Shown in pieces: positions 11,851-24,668 of a stretch of DNA of 64,000 nucleotides. The translations under genes were made by a program, and so were the position numbers. A model generated the notes under the pieces. That model did not search any database, was not told the DNA's origin, and saw only the letters and a program-made list of their open reading frames with translations. The first letter of the stretch is position 1; the number at the start of each line of letters is the position of its first letter. Source of the DNA: Hygrocybe punicea (Eukaryota; Basidiomycota; Agaricomycetes; Agaricales; Hygrophoraceae); the NCBI GenBank assembly GCA_963556145.1, contig OY744464.1:7291508-7355507 (forward strand), read 5' to 3'.

Positions 11851-12266
11851 TAGTGCTGTGCCCGGCCCGGCCTCAGGCTGGCAGCCGGGCCAAGCCAAGC
11901 CCAAATAGGCCAGGCTAAGCCAGGCCAAAGTCATGGCCTGGGACAGCTTTTGGCCCAGCCTGGGATTTCTGAAAGCCAAAGCCGACGGCTTAGGCCATAA
12001 CTTCGGTACTGTACTTCGACCCCTACTGTACATATTATAAGCACAAAACAGTACTAATAAAAACTGAGGATATTGGACTTTGTCTATGTTTATTTCGGAT
12101 CAAGACCTTTTTGAGCATTCCCAACTGACTCCCATGTCTGGTCATGCATCTCCCTCCCTCGATGAATCACTTCTCTGTCTCGCCGAAGTGCCTTCAATAT
12201 GGCCCTCTATGGCTCCTCTTTTATCTATTTAGCCTGGCCTTTGTGTCCCATCCACAGCATTTATCC

Positions 12267-12659
12267 ATGTCCACTGTCCCTGCCATCAAGCTCCTTGTCA
12301 AGGACATTATCCGTCTTTCCAACTCTCTACCATCCTCTGTACCAAATGGGTCAACCGCCAACAAAATCTGGACCATGATGAACAAACCGGAACGCGACAC
12401 CGAGTTTGAGACCTTCAACTCGCGCTTCGATGCTTTATTTGCAGAAGATTGTCGCGATGCTGATGGTCACCTACTCCACATCCGCCAGGGAAAGCTCAGG
12501 TTGGGCCTCGTTTGTTCATATCTGTCCAAATTAGATTGGGGCGCCAGCTTTCCTTTAGATCTCATCGAGATCAAACTACTACATTTGAAAACTGAACTCA
12601 CGTACCTCACATACGTCAACATTCTGTGCATTTATTACATTATACTGACCGTATATTAG
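12267..12659 (+). CDS. Small ORF upstream of the hAT transposase, unknown
   Basis: An open frame beginning MSTVPAIKLLVKD followed by a plausible helical protein of about 100 residues, with a possible donor site near 12500, so the last residues may be intronic. I recognise no family. It lies on the same strand as the transposase and may be an accessory gene of this hAT family or an upstream exon. Confidence 0.35.
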   Translation: MSTVPAIKLLVKDIIRLSNSLPSSVPNGSTANKIWTMMNKPERDTEFETFNSRFDALFAEDCRDADGHLLHIRQGKLRLGLVCSYLSKLDWGASFPLDLIEIKLLHLKTELTYLTYVNILCIYYIILTVY

Positions 12660-12882
12660 AAGTACTAATGTTGTCCACAAACAACCGTCTCGCCAGACCA
12701 ATCCCACATCGAAGCTAAGGGATACTGACAATGTCAAGCAAGCTCAATTATCATTCCAATGCCAAGCGGTCCAGGAGTTCTTGTCCCTCCAGCAAGATCA
12801 TTCCCCGCTGACCTCTCATTCGTTGTCTTCTGCTTCTCCCCCCCCTCCCAACACACCGACAATATCATCCTTGAAATGCAAC

Positions 12883-15800
12883 ATGTCAGCTGTCATTGAC
12901 ATTTCGGCTAATGACAAGACCAATGCAGATGTAGAAGAGCAGCCTAAGAGACATAAGTTCAGACTCGTTTGTTTTGCTTTCCCTCATTGATGTTATTGCA
13001 GCTAAAAAGCCACGCATCGCCACCAATGCGGTGTAGAGGCTCCGGATCGTGTGGATCTGTTTCCTCTTCATATCCCACTCCGTTCCCATCCATTCCCATT
13101 CCTGTATCGTCAATTCCGTTCGATTCCGCTCATTTCCTTTGATTCTGCTCCGGATTCCACCTCCAGATTCGTTCCTACATGCACTGCAATGTCCCTAACG
13201 ACCCGGAATCAGTATGTTTCTAGTTATATATCATGTATCTTCATTTCCCGTCTCCTTGTACATAGCACCACTCCACCATTCCTCCACTCCACTACCCCTA
13301 TCACTTACAGCCTTCACTTGTAGTACATGGTTACTACAGCACAGGATCCCTCACAGTAGTATAAAAGTAGCACACTTATACTACAAAATATATAGAACCA
13401 TATAGAAAATACCGACACCCATGCTTTAGTTCTATTTCTGAGTCCACTCTTCGTATTGTCTACACCGCTCATAGTCCTTTCCCATACTCTCCCTCTGAGT
13501 CCGGAACCCCTGGATTCGGGTTGGATTGACCAGACTTCTAAAAAGAAACTAAATTCCTCTGATCACTTCTTAGCTGATCACCACTTTTGTAGATTCCCAT
13601 TCCGGGTCTACAACCGAACTCGCCGTCACAGCGGAGGCGTCTATCTCACAGCCCAAGCATACCACTTCCGTTGTTATTGATGAAGATGAGGATGGCATGA
13701 GCAAAGATGAGGATGAGCCCACACAAGGTATGATTTCAACTTTGTATTTATACGTCTGTGCTAAGTGCCATTGCTGCAGCCAACAAAAGGCGGCCTACTC
13801 TAGGTAATCCACAAGCCATCAACGAGCAAGGTTTTCTCCTGGATGTTGATGTCCAGGATATCCATGAAAACACCCCGACGCGTGAAGACAAACAGCGCGA
13901 TGTTGAGGAGTTCTTCCATGCTGGCATGACTAGGGAGATCAATGGGAAAAAGAAAAAGTATTGCACCTGCAAACTCTGCCCGTAGGTTGCATGTGTTTTC
14001 TACTTTCTTTACATAGTAAAACCTTTGCCATTATAGAACCAAGATGAGTATTGTCAACGAAGTCACAACCTTGCACTGCCATCTGGAAGCACGCCACTCT
14101 GTTTGTGCTTTCTTCTGTGTCTCTGCTCATTTTCTAACCTTTTCTCCAGGGTGCATATCGCAATTGGGCGAAGGTTGCCAACTATGAGTCAAAGCTGCCA
14201 GGAGATATCAAGAAATGCAAAGTGGATGCCAAACAGGCCACCTGAACCTTGGATCGTGACCTCACCAAAAAAGAAATGTCAGAACAAGTGATCCCATACT
14301 CCAACAAATTGTTTTGGCAAGCTGCCATTGAGTGGCTCATATCAACAGACCAGGTAGGGTCCTTTTCTCATATGTGATTTGTTATTGATTTTTGCCCTGT
14401 AGCCAATTCAAGCCCTCGACCACCCGAAATTTAAAGAGATGATTGATGTTGCCTCCCATGCAATGAAAGGCATCAAGATCCCAGGCTGGAAGGCAACCCG
14501 AGGTGAAATCAAGAGGATGTTCAAAGATCACCTTACGAATCTGAAGGCTCGACTCAATGTAAGCGGAAGACTTTTTGACTCCTCGTATGTGACATTTCTT
14601 CTCATCTTATTGTCTCAAGGGTCTGACTATACTGACGTCCAAGCTTCTTAGGAACGTTCATCTTCGAAGCAACAGGAAATGTGGAAGACTATTCAGTTGA
14701 AAGCCCAAGTTGTGCATCCTGTGCAACTGATATTAGATATGAAGGTCCGGTGGTCATCGACGTACTTAATGCTGGACCGGGCTGAACGAAACAAAAAAGG
14801 TACAAGTACATATGTTTTTTACAAAGTTCATTATTGAAAGGATTTCCAACAGTACATTGAAAGTTTTGTTGATGAACTATGCTACAAAGAGTCGGATTCC
14901 GTGAAACATGACAAAATACACCAGTTGAAGCTCACTGCTGAGGAGTGGGAGCGAGTGCACTTGTTCCTCAGTCTTCTCAGTGTACGTTCCCTTTTGGTTG
15001 AATGCAGTTCTCTCTGACACCCATCCAGCATGCTGACAATGCCCAACAATCATTCTCCTCTGATCAAGTTTCCACCCTCCACCTTGCAATCCCTGTGCTT
15101 GAAGCTCTACACAAGGCATGGTCCACTTGAGCTGAGCGTTCAAAATATGACCCCTTCATTGCTGCCTTAAACGCCGCTTGTACGAAAATTGATGACTATT
15201 ATGAAAAGACTATGGATTCCCCTGCCTACATCATGGAAATGTGTATGCTCCATGTTTGTTTGTGTATTGTTCATGCTTAACTAACATTCTCTAGTCCTTG
15301 ATCCCAGGGAGAAATTAGGATATTTCAAGAAACACTGGCCGGCAGACCTCCAAGATGATGTCATACGGTGTGCCGAGGACGTTGTAAGTTTAATGTTCCA
15401 CTAATTGATTGATATTAATTTATATTGCTCAGTTCAAGGAGCAATATGTGATATTGACGGGTGATGTCAGCGCAAAGCAAGCAAGCCAGGCAAAAAAAAA
15501 GAAGATACATGTACTTTTGCGAGAGCTCTCCGATGACGAGGACACCAGCCTGGTAGCAGGTCCTGCTACACCAGAGGATCCCAACCGGCCCTGGTTGTGT
15601 CATTTCCACACATACCTAGATATTCAGGAACAAGTGCCCAAAGGCTGGTCGACAGTTAGATGGTGGGGGGTGAGTGGCTTGAGAATACCATTTCTGTCAT
15701 GAAGCTCATCTCATTTTACAGTTTAATGCCCACCATTACCATCCGGCCTGGGCCTCATTGGCTCGAGATTACCTTTCCATTATGGCCTCCTCAGTCTCAA

Positions 15801-16084
15801 GTGAATGAGCCTTCTCACAGGGTGGGATTACTGTCAGCAAACGGCGGAGCTGCTTGAAGGGGGACATCGTGGAGGCTTTGCGATGTGTGAAATGTGCTAT
15901 TCGACATGACCTGTTGTTTCGTGAAGTAGCCCCATCTTCGATTGTGGAAGCTGAGTTAGAGGAAGAGACTGATGGCGGCCTGGATGATGAGGAAGATGGA
16001 TCAGAGAAGAAGGGTTGGGATGAACTGCTGATCGAAGATGATTATGATGAGGCTTTAGGTACTGATGACGATGATTCTGATTAA
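12883..16084 (+). pseudogene. hAT transposase, second family
   Basis: A multi-exon hAT transposase starting MSAVIDISANDKTN. Order: acidic N-terminus; BED-type zinc finger (CTCKLC near 13965 and LHCHLEARH near 14075); catalytic region with the hAT-typical block VRWSSTYLMLDRAE near 14750; long helical region; C-terminal dimerisation domain near 15700-15900 (ASLARDYLSIMASSVSSE, then AFSQGG); and an acidic tail. A solo LTR interrupts it at 13032. Three in-frame TGA codons (14243, 15128, 15806) stand where Arg is expected, including SSE-R-AFS in the dimerisation domain. Apart from these and the LTR the frame is readable, so the gene was probably functional until CpG decay. Confidence 0.85.
13032..13630 (+). 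repeat. Solo LTR in the hAT transposase
   Basis: A 599-bp LTR (TGTAGAGGCTCC to CGCCGTCACA) of the same family as 2287-2920, flanked by the 4-bp duplication GCGG (13028-13031 and 13631-13634). No primer-binding site or internal region follows, so it is a solo LTR left by recombination. Removing it restores the coding sequence AKKPRIATNAEASISQ. Confidence 0.88.
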
Positions 16085-16181
16085 CCCTAGTTTCTTTTTC
16101 TTTATTGAAATTTTTCAAGATGGTAAAAGCCGCGGCCTAAGCCAAAGCCGGCTGGAGCCAAGCCGGAGCCGGCAACCCCGG

Positions 16182-16864
16182 TAGTGATGGTACAGTTCAG
16201 TTCTGAACCTGGGTTCGAACCTGAACCTACATGAACCGAACCTAAGTTCAGTTCAAGGTTCGGGGTAATGCCTGAACCGAACCTTAGGTTCAGTTCAAGG
16301 TTCAGTCAAGGACAGAATCTTGTGAACCTGGTTCGAACTGGTTCGAACCTGAACCTAATCTTTCACATATTAATCTAATTTCTCCTGAGTAGAGACTTAG
16401 TTTTGGTCCAACTATTTACTGACTTGAAATTTAAGCACCATTAATAATAGAATCTAGATTAGTTAGAGTTTATATGGTTGCAATTAGTGCTTCTGTAACA
16501 TGAATATTTGCAAACTTAAATATATTTTAAAATGTAAAGTTGAAATTCAGCCTAGGATGCCATGTTGTGTGATTCAGTTATACTGATTGCAAGTTAAAAT
16601 ACAGCAAAACATTTGCAATGACCATCTGAACAGTTGTCCAGGATATTTCATGCTTACTGTGCTTCAGACACATCTAACACAAGATTCTATTGATTTGAAC
16701 ATGGACACAGTACATGTAATTGAGGAGTCAAACCATTAGCACAACAACAATGTAGAGTGGTAGGAAATAAAGGAAAATTTTGGATTGAGAAAATTGATTG
16801 GCTAGTATACTTGTATTTTCACAGGTTCAGTTCAGGTTCAGCCTGGCCTGAACCTGAACTGAAC
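16182..16864. repeat. GTTC-rich hAT-MITE-like element, low confidence
   Basis: Begins TAGTGATGGTACAGTTCAG and is rich in GAACCTGAACC motifs at the left end and GGTTCAGGTTCAG at the right (16822-16864), so the subterminal regions are inverted relative to each other. No clear right terminus or target duplication is visible. The centre (16370-16820) is AT-rich and non-coding. It may be a decayed MITE nested in the right end of the hAT element at 11851. Confidence 0.5.
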
Positions 16865-16899
16865 GTGGGCCACGTGGTGGCAGGTGCCACTCACTCTGA

Positions 16900-17082
16900 T
16901 GTAGAGACATATATATCTCTGGGTACGTATTCACTCATTTTACCATATTCCCTATTTGTTCTATCATTTTTATGTAGTGGCTGTTGTAAATAGACACAAA
17001 CAAGAAGAGTTTTGGGTTTTCACCCCAACGACAAACGGACTTGCACAACAAATCCGCGCCTACCCAGGCCGCGATCACCACA
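16900..17082 (+). repeat. 5' LTR of the non-autonomous element
   Basis: TGTAGAGACATATATATC through ATCACCACA, 183 bp. It contains a short palindrome (AGAGACATATATATCTCT) at its start. The primer-binding-site-like sequence follows two bases after the end. Confidence 0.85.
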
Positions 17083-18327
17083 TCTGGAGCCCACCGTGAG
17101 GACAGTCAAGCTCTTCTTCACTTTTCTCTCTTTGACTTTGCCATTTTTGGCACCTCTCTCCTTTTTGGCAGCAACAGCGCCATATTCAACAGCGCGCCAT
17201 ATTCGGCTGCATTTTGAGTGCCTCTAGTTGTCCACCAGCTCTTAGACCCATCCCTGATGTTTTCGACACCTCAGTATACTTTCTTCGTACCAGTTGTGCC
17301 TCCTGGGCTGCAGAACTTGGCCTTTTGGCCTTTTTGTCACGCCATCACAGCCACATCACATGGTCCCCAATACGGCCCCCCCTTCGCATTCCCCTTTTAT
17401 TTCACTAATCTCGCCACCCACAATCGTTTTAGCACATCCAGCGGACCCGGCATTCAACGCCCCACAGATCCCGCTTGAAAAACTGCACCCGGAAAGCCCC
17501 AGAATGGCTGCCACAAACGCGTCCAACAAGCAGCGCCACCCATGCGTCAAACACAAAATGGAGACCTGGTAGTTGAAAGAAAGCACGCGCATTGCAATGG
17601 CTGTTGCATGTGCAGTCCCAGGTATGCCCCTCCTCGCCGTTTTCATGGTTGCCGAGCAGGAAAACGTGTCCGTGCATGAGGGTAGGACGCATATTGATGC
17701 ATCCGCCTCCGTTTCTGTCTCGTTTCGCCTGCCGTTTGCGCCTACGTACCCGCTGTCGTCCCCAGAGGCCAACCGTGACACACCGTCGCCGTCTGTGCCC
17801 ATGCCAGCCCCAGGAAAATGTGTCCATGTGCGTTCTGACGACCCCACCCCCGTTCCACTCTCCTTTTGGTCCCCCTCATCATCCACGCCCTCTCCCTCAT
17901 CTCTAGCAACAAGCCACGCAATGCCGCCACCGTCTGCGCCCTCGCCAGCCTCAGGACAATGTTCCCACGTGCCCCAATGCGTCGAAAACACGTGTATTGA
18001 CACGACCATCTCCGTTTTGCCCTCGTTTTGCCCGCCGTCACCGTCTACGCCCTTGCCGTTGTCCCAAGAGGCCAGCCGTGACACGCCCCCACTGTTTTAG
18101 CCCACGTCCTCCACAGGAATCCGCACTAGCACCCCGCAGATGCTGTTTTCAACATCGGCCCCTGTTTCTGCCCCCATTTCACTCCCAATTCGCCTGCCAT
18201 CTGCATCTATGCCCTCTCCGTCGTCCCCGGATGCAAGCCACGATGTACACCCGTTGTTTGAATGTGCACCATCCCCAGGAAAACGCATCCACGCGCACCC
18301 AAGGCCGTTTTCCACGCGTCCTGGCGC

Positions 18328-20344
18328 TGTAGAGACTCAATGTCCCTCTGAGTCCATATCGTCGATATATCACAAATCCGGACAAACCCGATGCCTCTAT
18401 TCAACTCGCATTCAAACCCAACGTAATAGTGTTGCTATAGTCCAGTTTGGAACCGATCCGAACCTGGTTCAAACCCCAAACTGAACCCTAAGTTCAGTCT
18501 AAGTTCAGCACTTTGGCTGAACTGAACCACAGGTCCAGTGCAGGGTTCCAGGCCCTTCAGAAATTTCTGAACGGCTTGGAACTGGGTTCAAACCGTGAAC
18601 TTATTGTATGTAGACACTGCAATATTCAATTTTTGTGTTAATTTTTGTGTATGTACTCGCAAGAACTTGGGTCATGTGACCTTAAACATACATGCGAATC
18701 CACGCGGATTCGACTCAACAACAACATCAATGAACGACAATGGTAAGTAAATAATTTATTTCATACTTTACTAACATTTTCTTACACAAAGAAGCCCCCC
18801 ACGGCCCATGCCCATGCCCACGCCCTGCCCGCGCCCATGCCAAAACCACACCCACGCCAACACCATGCCCATGCCCACACCATGCCCACGATGGGAACTA
18901 GGGACCGTAGCGAGAACAGTGGGGAGTGGTGTGCCCACCCCCGCTGCTAAGATACATCGCCTCTTATCTTTTATTTGTCACTTATTTATCTATACTTGAC
19001 CCTCACAACTCCATGACGCCCGCGAGTGTGGGCATGGCAGCAGCCCCACGGCAACCCCAGCAGCAGTGGCAGCAGCCATGGCTGCAATGAAAACGGCAGC
19101 AGCAACAACGGCAGCAGCAACGGCAGCAGCTACGGCAACAGCAGCTATGGCAGCAGCAACAGCAGCAGCAGCAGCAGCAGCAGCGACAGTGACAGCAGCA
19201 GCAGCGACAGCGGCAAGGGCAGCAGTTGCAACAACGGCGCTGGCAGCGACACAGCACCCATGGCAGCAGACGGTCCCCCCCAACTCCTCACAACCCTAGG
19301 CCCACATCAATTTACACGGTGCTGCGGCTTGCGAGGAAATTTGAGGGTGGAGGGAGGTGGTTCGCGGTTCAAACTGCATTGGAACACAGACCGGATCACA
19401 TGGAACGGTCTCATGCGGTTCCAGTTCCGGTTCAGCGAGGGGGCCAAACCGAACCAAGGGTCCAGTTTTTGGTTCAGCCAAAAAGGCCGAAAACCAGACC
19501 AAACCGGACTTTGGCAACACTACGACATAACCCGACGCAACCCGACGTGATGTGATGTGATGTGACCCGACGTGACCGATGTAACCCAACACATGCCGCT
19601 TTGTCACAGCCGCTTTCGGACCAAATCCGGCAGCCTCAGAAGCCCCGGAGTTCTAATTATAGGAGATGGATCTCATCGGACTCAATCCCCGACTTTGGAT
19701 TTACCTTATTTGTGCATCCCCTCATCCTTTCGGAGATATGTAGGACATTTCACATATTTTTCATGGATATTCGTTTTCCCCTCCATATTCCTGTCTTCGT
19801 TGCTTTGCAACCCCCCTTTCCACATCCCCATTCCAACCTTTCTTTGTAGTTTACCATCGGCCAAAATAGACATGTCCGAAAGTAGATTACTCACTCCTGT
19901 ACTATAAAAACAGTCCCTGACAACCATACAAAAAAAAGAGATACCATTAGTCCCCATTTCCATAGTCAGAATCATTTTAATCACTTCAAATGCTCATCCT
20001 CATAGACCCTTAGATTATTATAGTTCACTTTGTTGTCCCTATCATTGTTCCCTTACTTGTTCATTGTTTCCGACCTGACCCGACCCGACCCGACCCACTG
20101 TACCCGACATCATTGGCATCGTCAGGTTCTTCGTTATTCATCCATTTTCAGTCCGTTCATCACCAGATTCATCGTTATTTGTCCAGTTTTACACGGCGGC
20201 ATTATATTTTACTTCCATTTCCATTTCCTTTACTACTATTCCCAACACTGACTTATCCACCATCACTTCTACGCTGACACCCCTCAGGTTAGGATCATAT
20301 CTTTCTTTATATTGTTCCAAAGCCACCAAGAACCCGCATCTACA
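18328..20344 (+). repeat. Solo LTR containing a MITE
   Basis: Starts TGTAGAGACTC, ends GCATCTACA and is flanked by GCGC (18324-18327 and 20345-20348). Without the MITE (18427-19522) it is about 0.9 kb. Removing it restores the proline-rich frame. It contains repeated CCCGACC/ACGTGA motifs near 19525-19585 and 20068-20110. It shares the TGTAGAG start with the other LTRs in the window but little else. Confidence 0.72.
18427..19522. mobile_element. hAT-type MITE with a CAG-repeat core
   Basis: Ends TAGTGTTGCTATAGTCC and GGACTTTGGCAACACTA; flanks CAACGTAA and CGACATAA match at 6 of 8 positions, both differences being transitions. Subterminal GAACCTGG/GGTTC motifs occur at both ends. The core (about 19060-19260) is an imperfect CAG array. 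Structurally this repeats the element at 6157-7403. A CCCATGCCCA/CCCACGCC repeat lies at 18800-18900. No gene. Confidence 0.82.
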
Positions 20345-21342
20345 GCGCGTCTGCCTCCGTTTCACCCCTGTTTCGCCCTGCATTTGCATCTACGGCCTCG
20401 ACATCGTCCCCGGAAGCGATCCATGACACGCCCCCACCGTCTGAGCCCACGCCGTCACCTGGAGACTGTGCCAGTGCCCAACAGATGCTGTTTTCGACGT
20501 ATTCCACCATTTCCGCCCCCATTCCACTCTCGTTTCGACCCCCAGCAGCCACGTACCACCGCCAGGACCCCCATATCGCCCTCCATGACACCGTACAAGC
20601 CGCCCCCACCACGTTCGAGCCCCCAACGCCGTCCCACATCGCCCCACCATTGGCCCCTGCGTTCCATCATCCAGGACCAACGCCGGACCCACAGACCAGC
20701 CCCTACGCCCACGTTCACGCCCCCATGCCTCTGTACGGCCCCCTCCTGTCCCAAATGAGTCCACCCCCCTCCTTCTTCGATGCCCCCAACACACCATGTC
20801 ACCCGCTACCCCGTCAAACCCGCACACCCATGATCCACCCCACAGAGCCTCGCAGGCCCATTCGGTAGCCCATACCATGACCCTGCGCTCGACCCCATCC
20901 TGCTACGCCCATGCACTGCTGCTCCATGACTTCATACCCACTACACCCTTGTCGTTATCCCCAGAAGCAGGCCAGGGCACGCTGCCAACATCCACGTTTG
21001 CCACTGACGACATACCTGCTGCGACTTTGCTTGCGCTCGAGTCAGCATTGTTATCCCTTAAGGCCCTCAAGGTTCTGGAGCAAAAGTTGGTAAAGTTGGT
21101 GGATCGGTTAGAGAAGTTGGAAGATTATGTGTTGGAAGATTATTGTTGATTTGTTTGGATTTTTTTTCTTTTCTTGTTTTTTCAGTGTTGTCCCTCATCA
21201 GGAAAAACACTTTGGCTCTCACATTATCCTGGGAATATTCCATTTTCCCAGGGTGTCAGAGAGTGCCACAGAGTGTCACAGAGTGTCACAGAGCGTTGGA
21301 AAGAGACCTTAGAGTCACAGAAACTTGTAACCCATATTATTA

Positions 21343-24300
21343 CTACCAAATAGTTTTGTATGAATACATATTCTGCCAGTTGTTCACCAAGAAAGTCCCA
21401 CATTCATCTAAAACATTATCAGTGGTCCATGTGATATCTGCAGACCTTCTGAACAGAGGTGTTAACATGCAACTCTGCCTAATGCTCGTTAAAGGAATGA
21501 TAGAACCGGATTGTTGACCATCGGCACAGTACAGAGGCTTGAGAGTGTACATGTTGTGATACGGTTCTGCTGTTGGTTTCAGTCCAGTGTACCATTCAAT
21601 ATATGTCAAAGGGGTTTTCCGCCAGATTACTGGGGACGGTCCCAGGCCGTAGTCTAGCGTTGATGGCAAGGTGAAAATCACCCTCACACGTCCAATGCGT
21701 GTTCCTGACATAAAAAATGTCAACATGAGACTGCAAGCTTACCTTCAAGACCGGTGGATTCTGCAACGTCAGTGTACAGAACTATGACATTGTCAAAGCG
21801 GCCTGCTCTTTTCTTGAAGGCAGGAGCAGCCTTTATAACATCACATTCCTCTTCACCATCTTCTAGACTTGGAGGGTGAAATTTCAAAGTGTGATAGACA
21901 TCTAACCTTGCAAAAGGTAGCGTGTTCAAAGATGCAACGCGAAAGGTTGTTGGATTCCCCATGATGCGGTTTAAATAGTCCTTGAGGGCAGTTGAAAATC
22001 CTGGAGCATGATGGCGCTCTGCAATGACGTTGATCAATTGACGAGGTTGAGTAGGATATTTAGGAAGTGATATTAGGTTACCAGCGGCGTTGTGAGATAG
22101 TGATTTGGAAGGAGGACTAGTGGGACACTGTGAATCCATCCAGGAGACGTAGTGTTGGAATGTGAACATCTTCTCCTGGCGAGTAAGCCAGTTGATCATT
22201 TGTGGAAACTCGTCACGTTGGTTGGAGGCACGCCATCCGTCCTTGGCTAAATCGATGTGAAGTCATTCAAACAATTCAGTGTTGTAATTGTCAGTGGTAC
22301 CTAGAAACTTGATGGACTGGATGTAGTGGTGCAAGGAATGGAACTTAGGGATGTTAAGATCGTCACGTATGCCGGTTTCAATGAAATAAGTCTTGTGTAG
22401 GTTAAATATGTTCAGGGCATCCTGCATGTAACCCAGGGTGACGTCATCATGTGTGCTGTACTGGGCAAGGTAAATGAAGTCGAGAAGTGCACGACATGCC
22501 ACGATGGCCTTCTTGGGCAGAACACCCACGAGACAACCCAGGAGAATCTTAGCCATATTCTTCCGCTCCGTGCCAGATATTTGAGAGAGAGCAGAGATAC
22601 CATTCTTAAAGTGACGCAGTCCATATGCAGGTGGAAGGCAGCGAATATGGTGGTCTAGCTCGTCAGGACCGACTGTGCGCTGACACCAGTTTGTTAGATG
22701 CTTGAAGACACCTTGGTAGATCTGATGAAGAACATCAGGTGTAATGGCCAGATTGATGTCTGTGTGAGGAAATCCATCCCAGAAAGGCCTGTAAACACTT
22801 CCAGATACCTCCCTGTCCATGCAGTACTTATGGAACTCTGATGCCGTAGCTGACGTCCTCTTTGCCTCATCTATTACTCCTAACGTCCACTTCTGAGTTC
22901 AATTCGGGTGTGCGATCATATCCTGCAGCTTGTCTGCTGGACACTGACATTTAGGGCATGTTCCGTACTTGGAACAAGTAACAAGGCATTGTTCTGGGTA
23001 GTCCGTGACATAGGATGCTAGGACAGGATGGACTTTACGAACCGAACCGTCACCACTGGTCATCTCAATACCTGACTCTCCTAAGTCTTTCAGGGGTGCC
23101 ATGATCAATCGCATCGACTCGTGGAATAAACATTGATTTCTTGCTCGATGTTCTTGTTTAGTCAACTTGTCACGGCAAATTTTGTCCACCGAAAGATAAC
23201 CCACTAGAACTGCAGCATGCTGAGAAGGCTTTCTCCGTACAGTTTTGGGTAGATTTCCCAAAGTGAGATAGACAGGATATGCAGACTTGCCACCCGTGAA
23301 CTGAGTAAGTTGTGTTTTGTCAGTTGCGAGTATCACAGGTGCTAGAGTTGCGCCGACAGGGAGTCATGTCTGATAGTAAGCATGAGACTCATAGAGTGGA
23401 GAATGTATCGTTGCACACCTGGATTACATGCCACCAAGATCCCGTCCACATCTCAGAATAGACTCTGTTTGAGCGACTGACGTTGGAATATACCTTCTTT
23501 GGGACGTAGACCATACTCTGCGATAAGGCTGGATCACCCCATAGACAACGTATTGCCTCAATCACGTCTCTGAACCTTACTACGTGCTTCTCCGCAGGAC
23601 GATCCTTGAAGGACAGATGCTTGGTTTGCCACTTTCCCACTCTGTGGGGAATGTCATCGATGATCTTATGTAGAGCACGTGTATTCTGGAATGAAAGCCC
23701 TAACTTCTGCCTCACCTGAGGGATCCATGTCAGAACATCAGTGTCGACAGAGAATCCAGAAATCTTACCCCAGGAATGGACAGAAATCGGTCAAATGCAT
23801 TGTTTCCTGGACCGTCTTTAATAACCCAATCTGCAACACGCCAGTCAAGCTCGGATGCGAAAGGATAGAACGTGTTCAGCGCAGGGGTGTCGGCTCCCAT
23901 AGTGATGTCACCCTCCCCATCTAGTCCGCTTCCAAACAGGTTTCTCCAGCGTTCGTGTAGATTTTCGTTCATCCGTATCACACACCCTGCTGCTTGGAAT
24001 GGGTCTTCTACCCGACTATCGTCTTCGTCATCTAGAACCCTGTGCAGCAGATGGCGTGCAGTGGATGGTCCAGGCCCTGCTTCACCAATCTGGACTTCGG
24101 GTAACGTAGCAAGTGTGGCTGATGGCATAGGAATGAAGTCGAACAGATCATCGTCATCTGCCATATCATCCATTGCGGCCACGACGTATTCATCCATGTG
24201 GCTCCTCTGATCTTCCATTTGGTCTGATTGTCCATCGCCATCGCAAAGATCTGAAATCAAGGCTTCTCCACCCTCTCCATCCAAATCTAAGGGGGAGAGC

Positions 24301-24425
24301 TGTGCCAACTTGCCACGTCGATACCAGCAGCATGAGCGCGCGGTTGTGAGGTGGGTGGTGCAGCCCTTCTTAGTCTTGAAGCTTTTCATGCAGACAGGGC
24401 AAGAGAGCTCATCTTGGAGATCCAT
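21343..24425 (-). pseudogene. Plavaka-type transposase
   Basis: Start chosen at MDLQDELSCPVC. Order: N-terminal C2H2-like finger (CPVC, then H and CC), acidic linker, the SIPG|VRQKLGLSFQNTR splice junction, the ILATDKTQLTQFTGGKSAYP block with a likely catalytic Asp, a Cys cluster (CLVTCSKYGTCPKCQCP), PDVLHQIYQGVFKHLTNW, and the family-typical KFHSLHHYIQSIKFLG with NTELFE-stop-LHIDLAKDGWRASN. The C-terminal exon ends near 21343. TGA codons at 23364, 22899 and 22263 replace Arg, the last inside the conserved ELFERLHID motif. Plavaka transposases belong to the CACTA-like superfamily and are abundant in mushrooms. Several introns of about 50 bp are visible. Confidence 0.9.
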
Positions 24426-24668
24426 GGTAGCGTTGTTGCAGCATTCAGTCAAAAGCACAATATGAAGATAACCAGGATAAGATTGCTATAAATGAATGAT
24501 ACTGTGTCACATGGGTCTCTGAGATAAGCCCAAGGAGGAACGGATTTGTGAGAGATCACTGCATGCGTTACGGAACCAGAATAAGTTTCACAAGTTGAGT
24601 CACTAGTCTCAGTATTGTCCTAGCCAGTGTTTAAAAGTAAGCTCCGTGAGAGTAGAGCTGTCTGTAGC

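Larger units (their letters stand above)
11851..16880 (+). mobile_element. Second hAT family element, right border unclear
   Basis: The left end is TAGTGCTGTGCCCGGCC with GGCC-rich subterminal sequence. A GCC-rich region at 16120-16181 looks like the right subterminal zone, but no clean inverted terminus or 8-bp duplication is visible on the right, where a GTTC-rich element (16182-16864) sits. The right border is placed at about 16880 because the interrupted RT frame resumes there and a short CAGG is shared with 11847-11850. It carries a hAT transposase (12883-16084), an upstream small ORF and a solo LTR (13032-13630). Confidence 0.7.
17218..21149 (+). pseudogene. Proline/serine-rich gag-like ORF with C-terminal coiled coil
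   Basis: Reading frames on the plus strand begin MPLVVHQLLDPS (17218) and continue through imperfect repeats of about 40-50 residues (PSPSSP, EASRDTPP, PAPGK types) at 17690-18310. They resume at 20349 after removal of the solo LTR, where RPGA joins SASVSPLFR in frame. The C-terminus (about 21040-21149) is a short charged coiled coil rich in Leu, Lys and Glu (KLVDRLEKLEDY). Position after a primer-binding site and before the other LTR suggests a structural gag-like protein, but no zinc knuckle is visible. A TAG at about 18098 and frame changes break it. Long frames on the opposite strand are shadows. Confidence 0.5.

Noticed and set aside
11834..16884. A clean 8-bp target duplication for the second hAT element
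   Set aside because: The left flank CCTGCAGG and right flank GTGGCAGG agree at only 5 of 8 positions and no matching right terminus was found; the border is left open.
17356..18084. A 242-residue minus-strand frame opposite the proline-rich ORF
   Set aside because: Shadow of a GC-rich repetitive sequence; composition follows the complementary repeat, no domain.
18990..19299. Poly-Ala and Ser/Asn-rich frames
   Set aside because: Translations of the CAG array of the MITE at 18427-19522.
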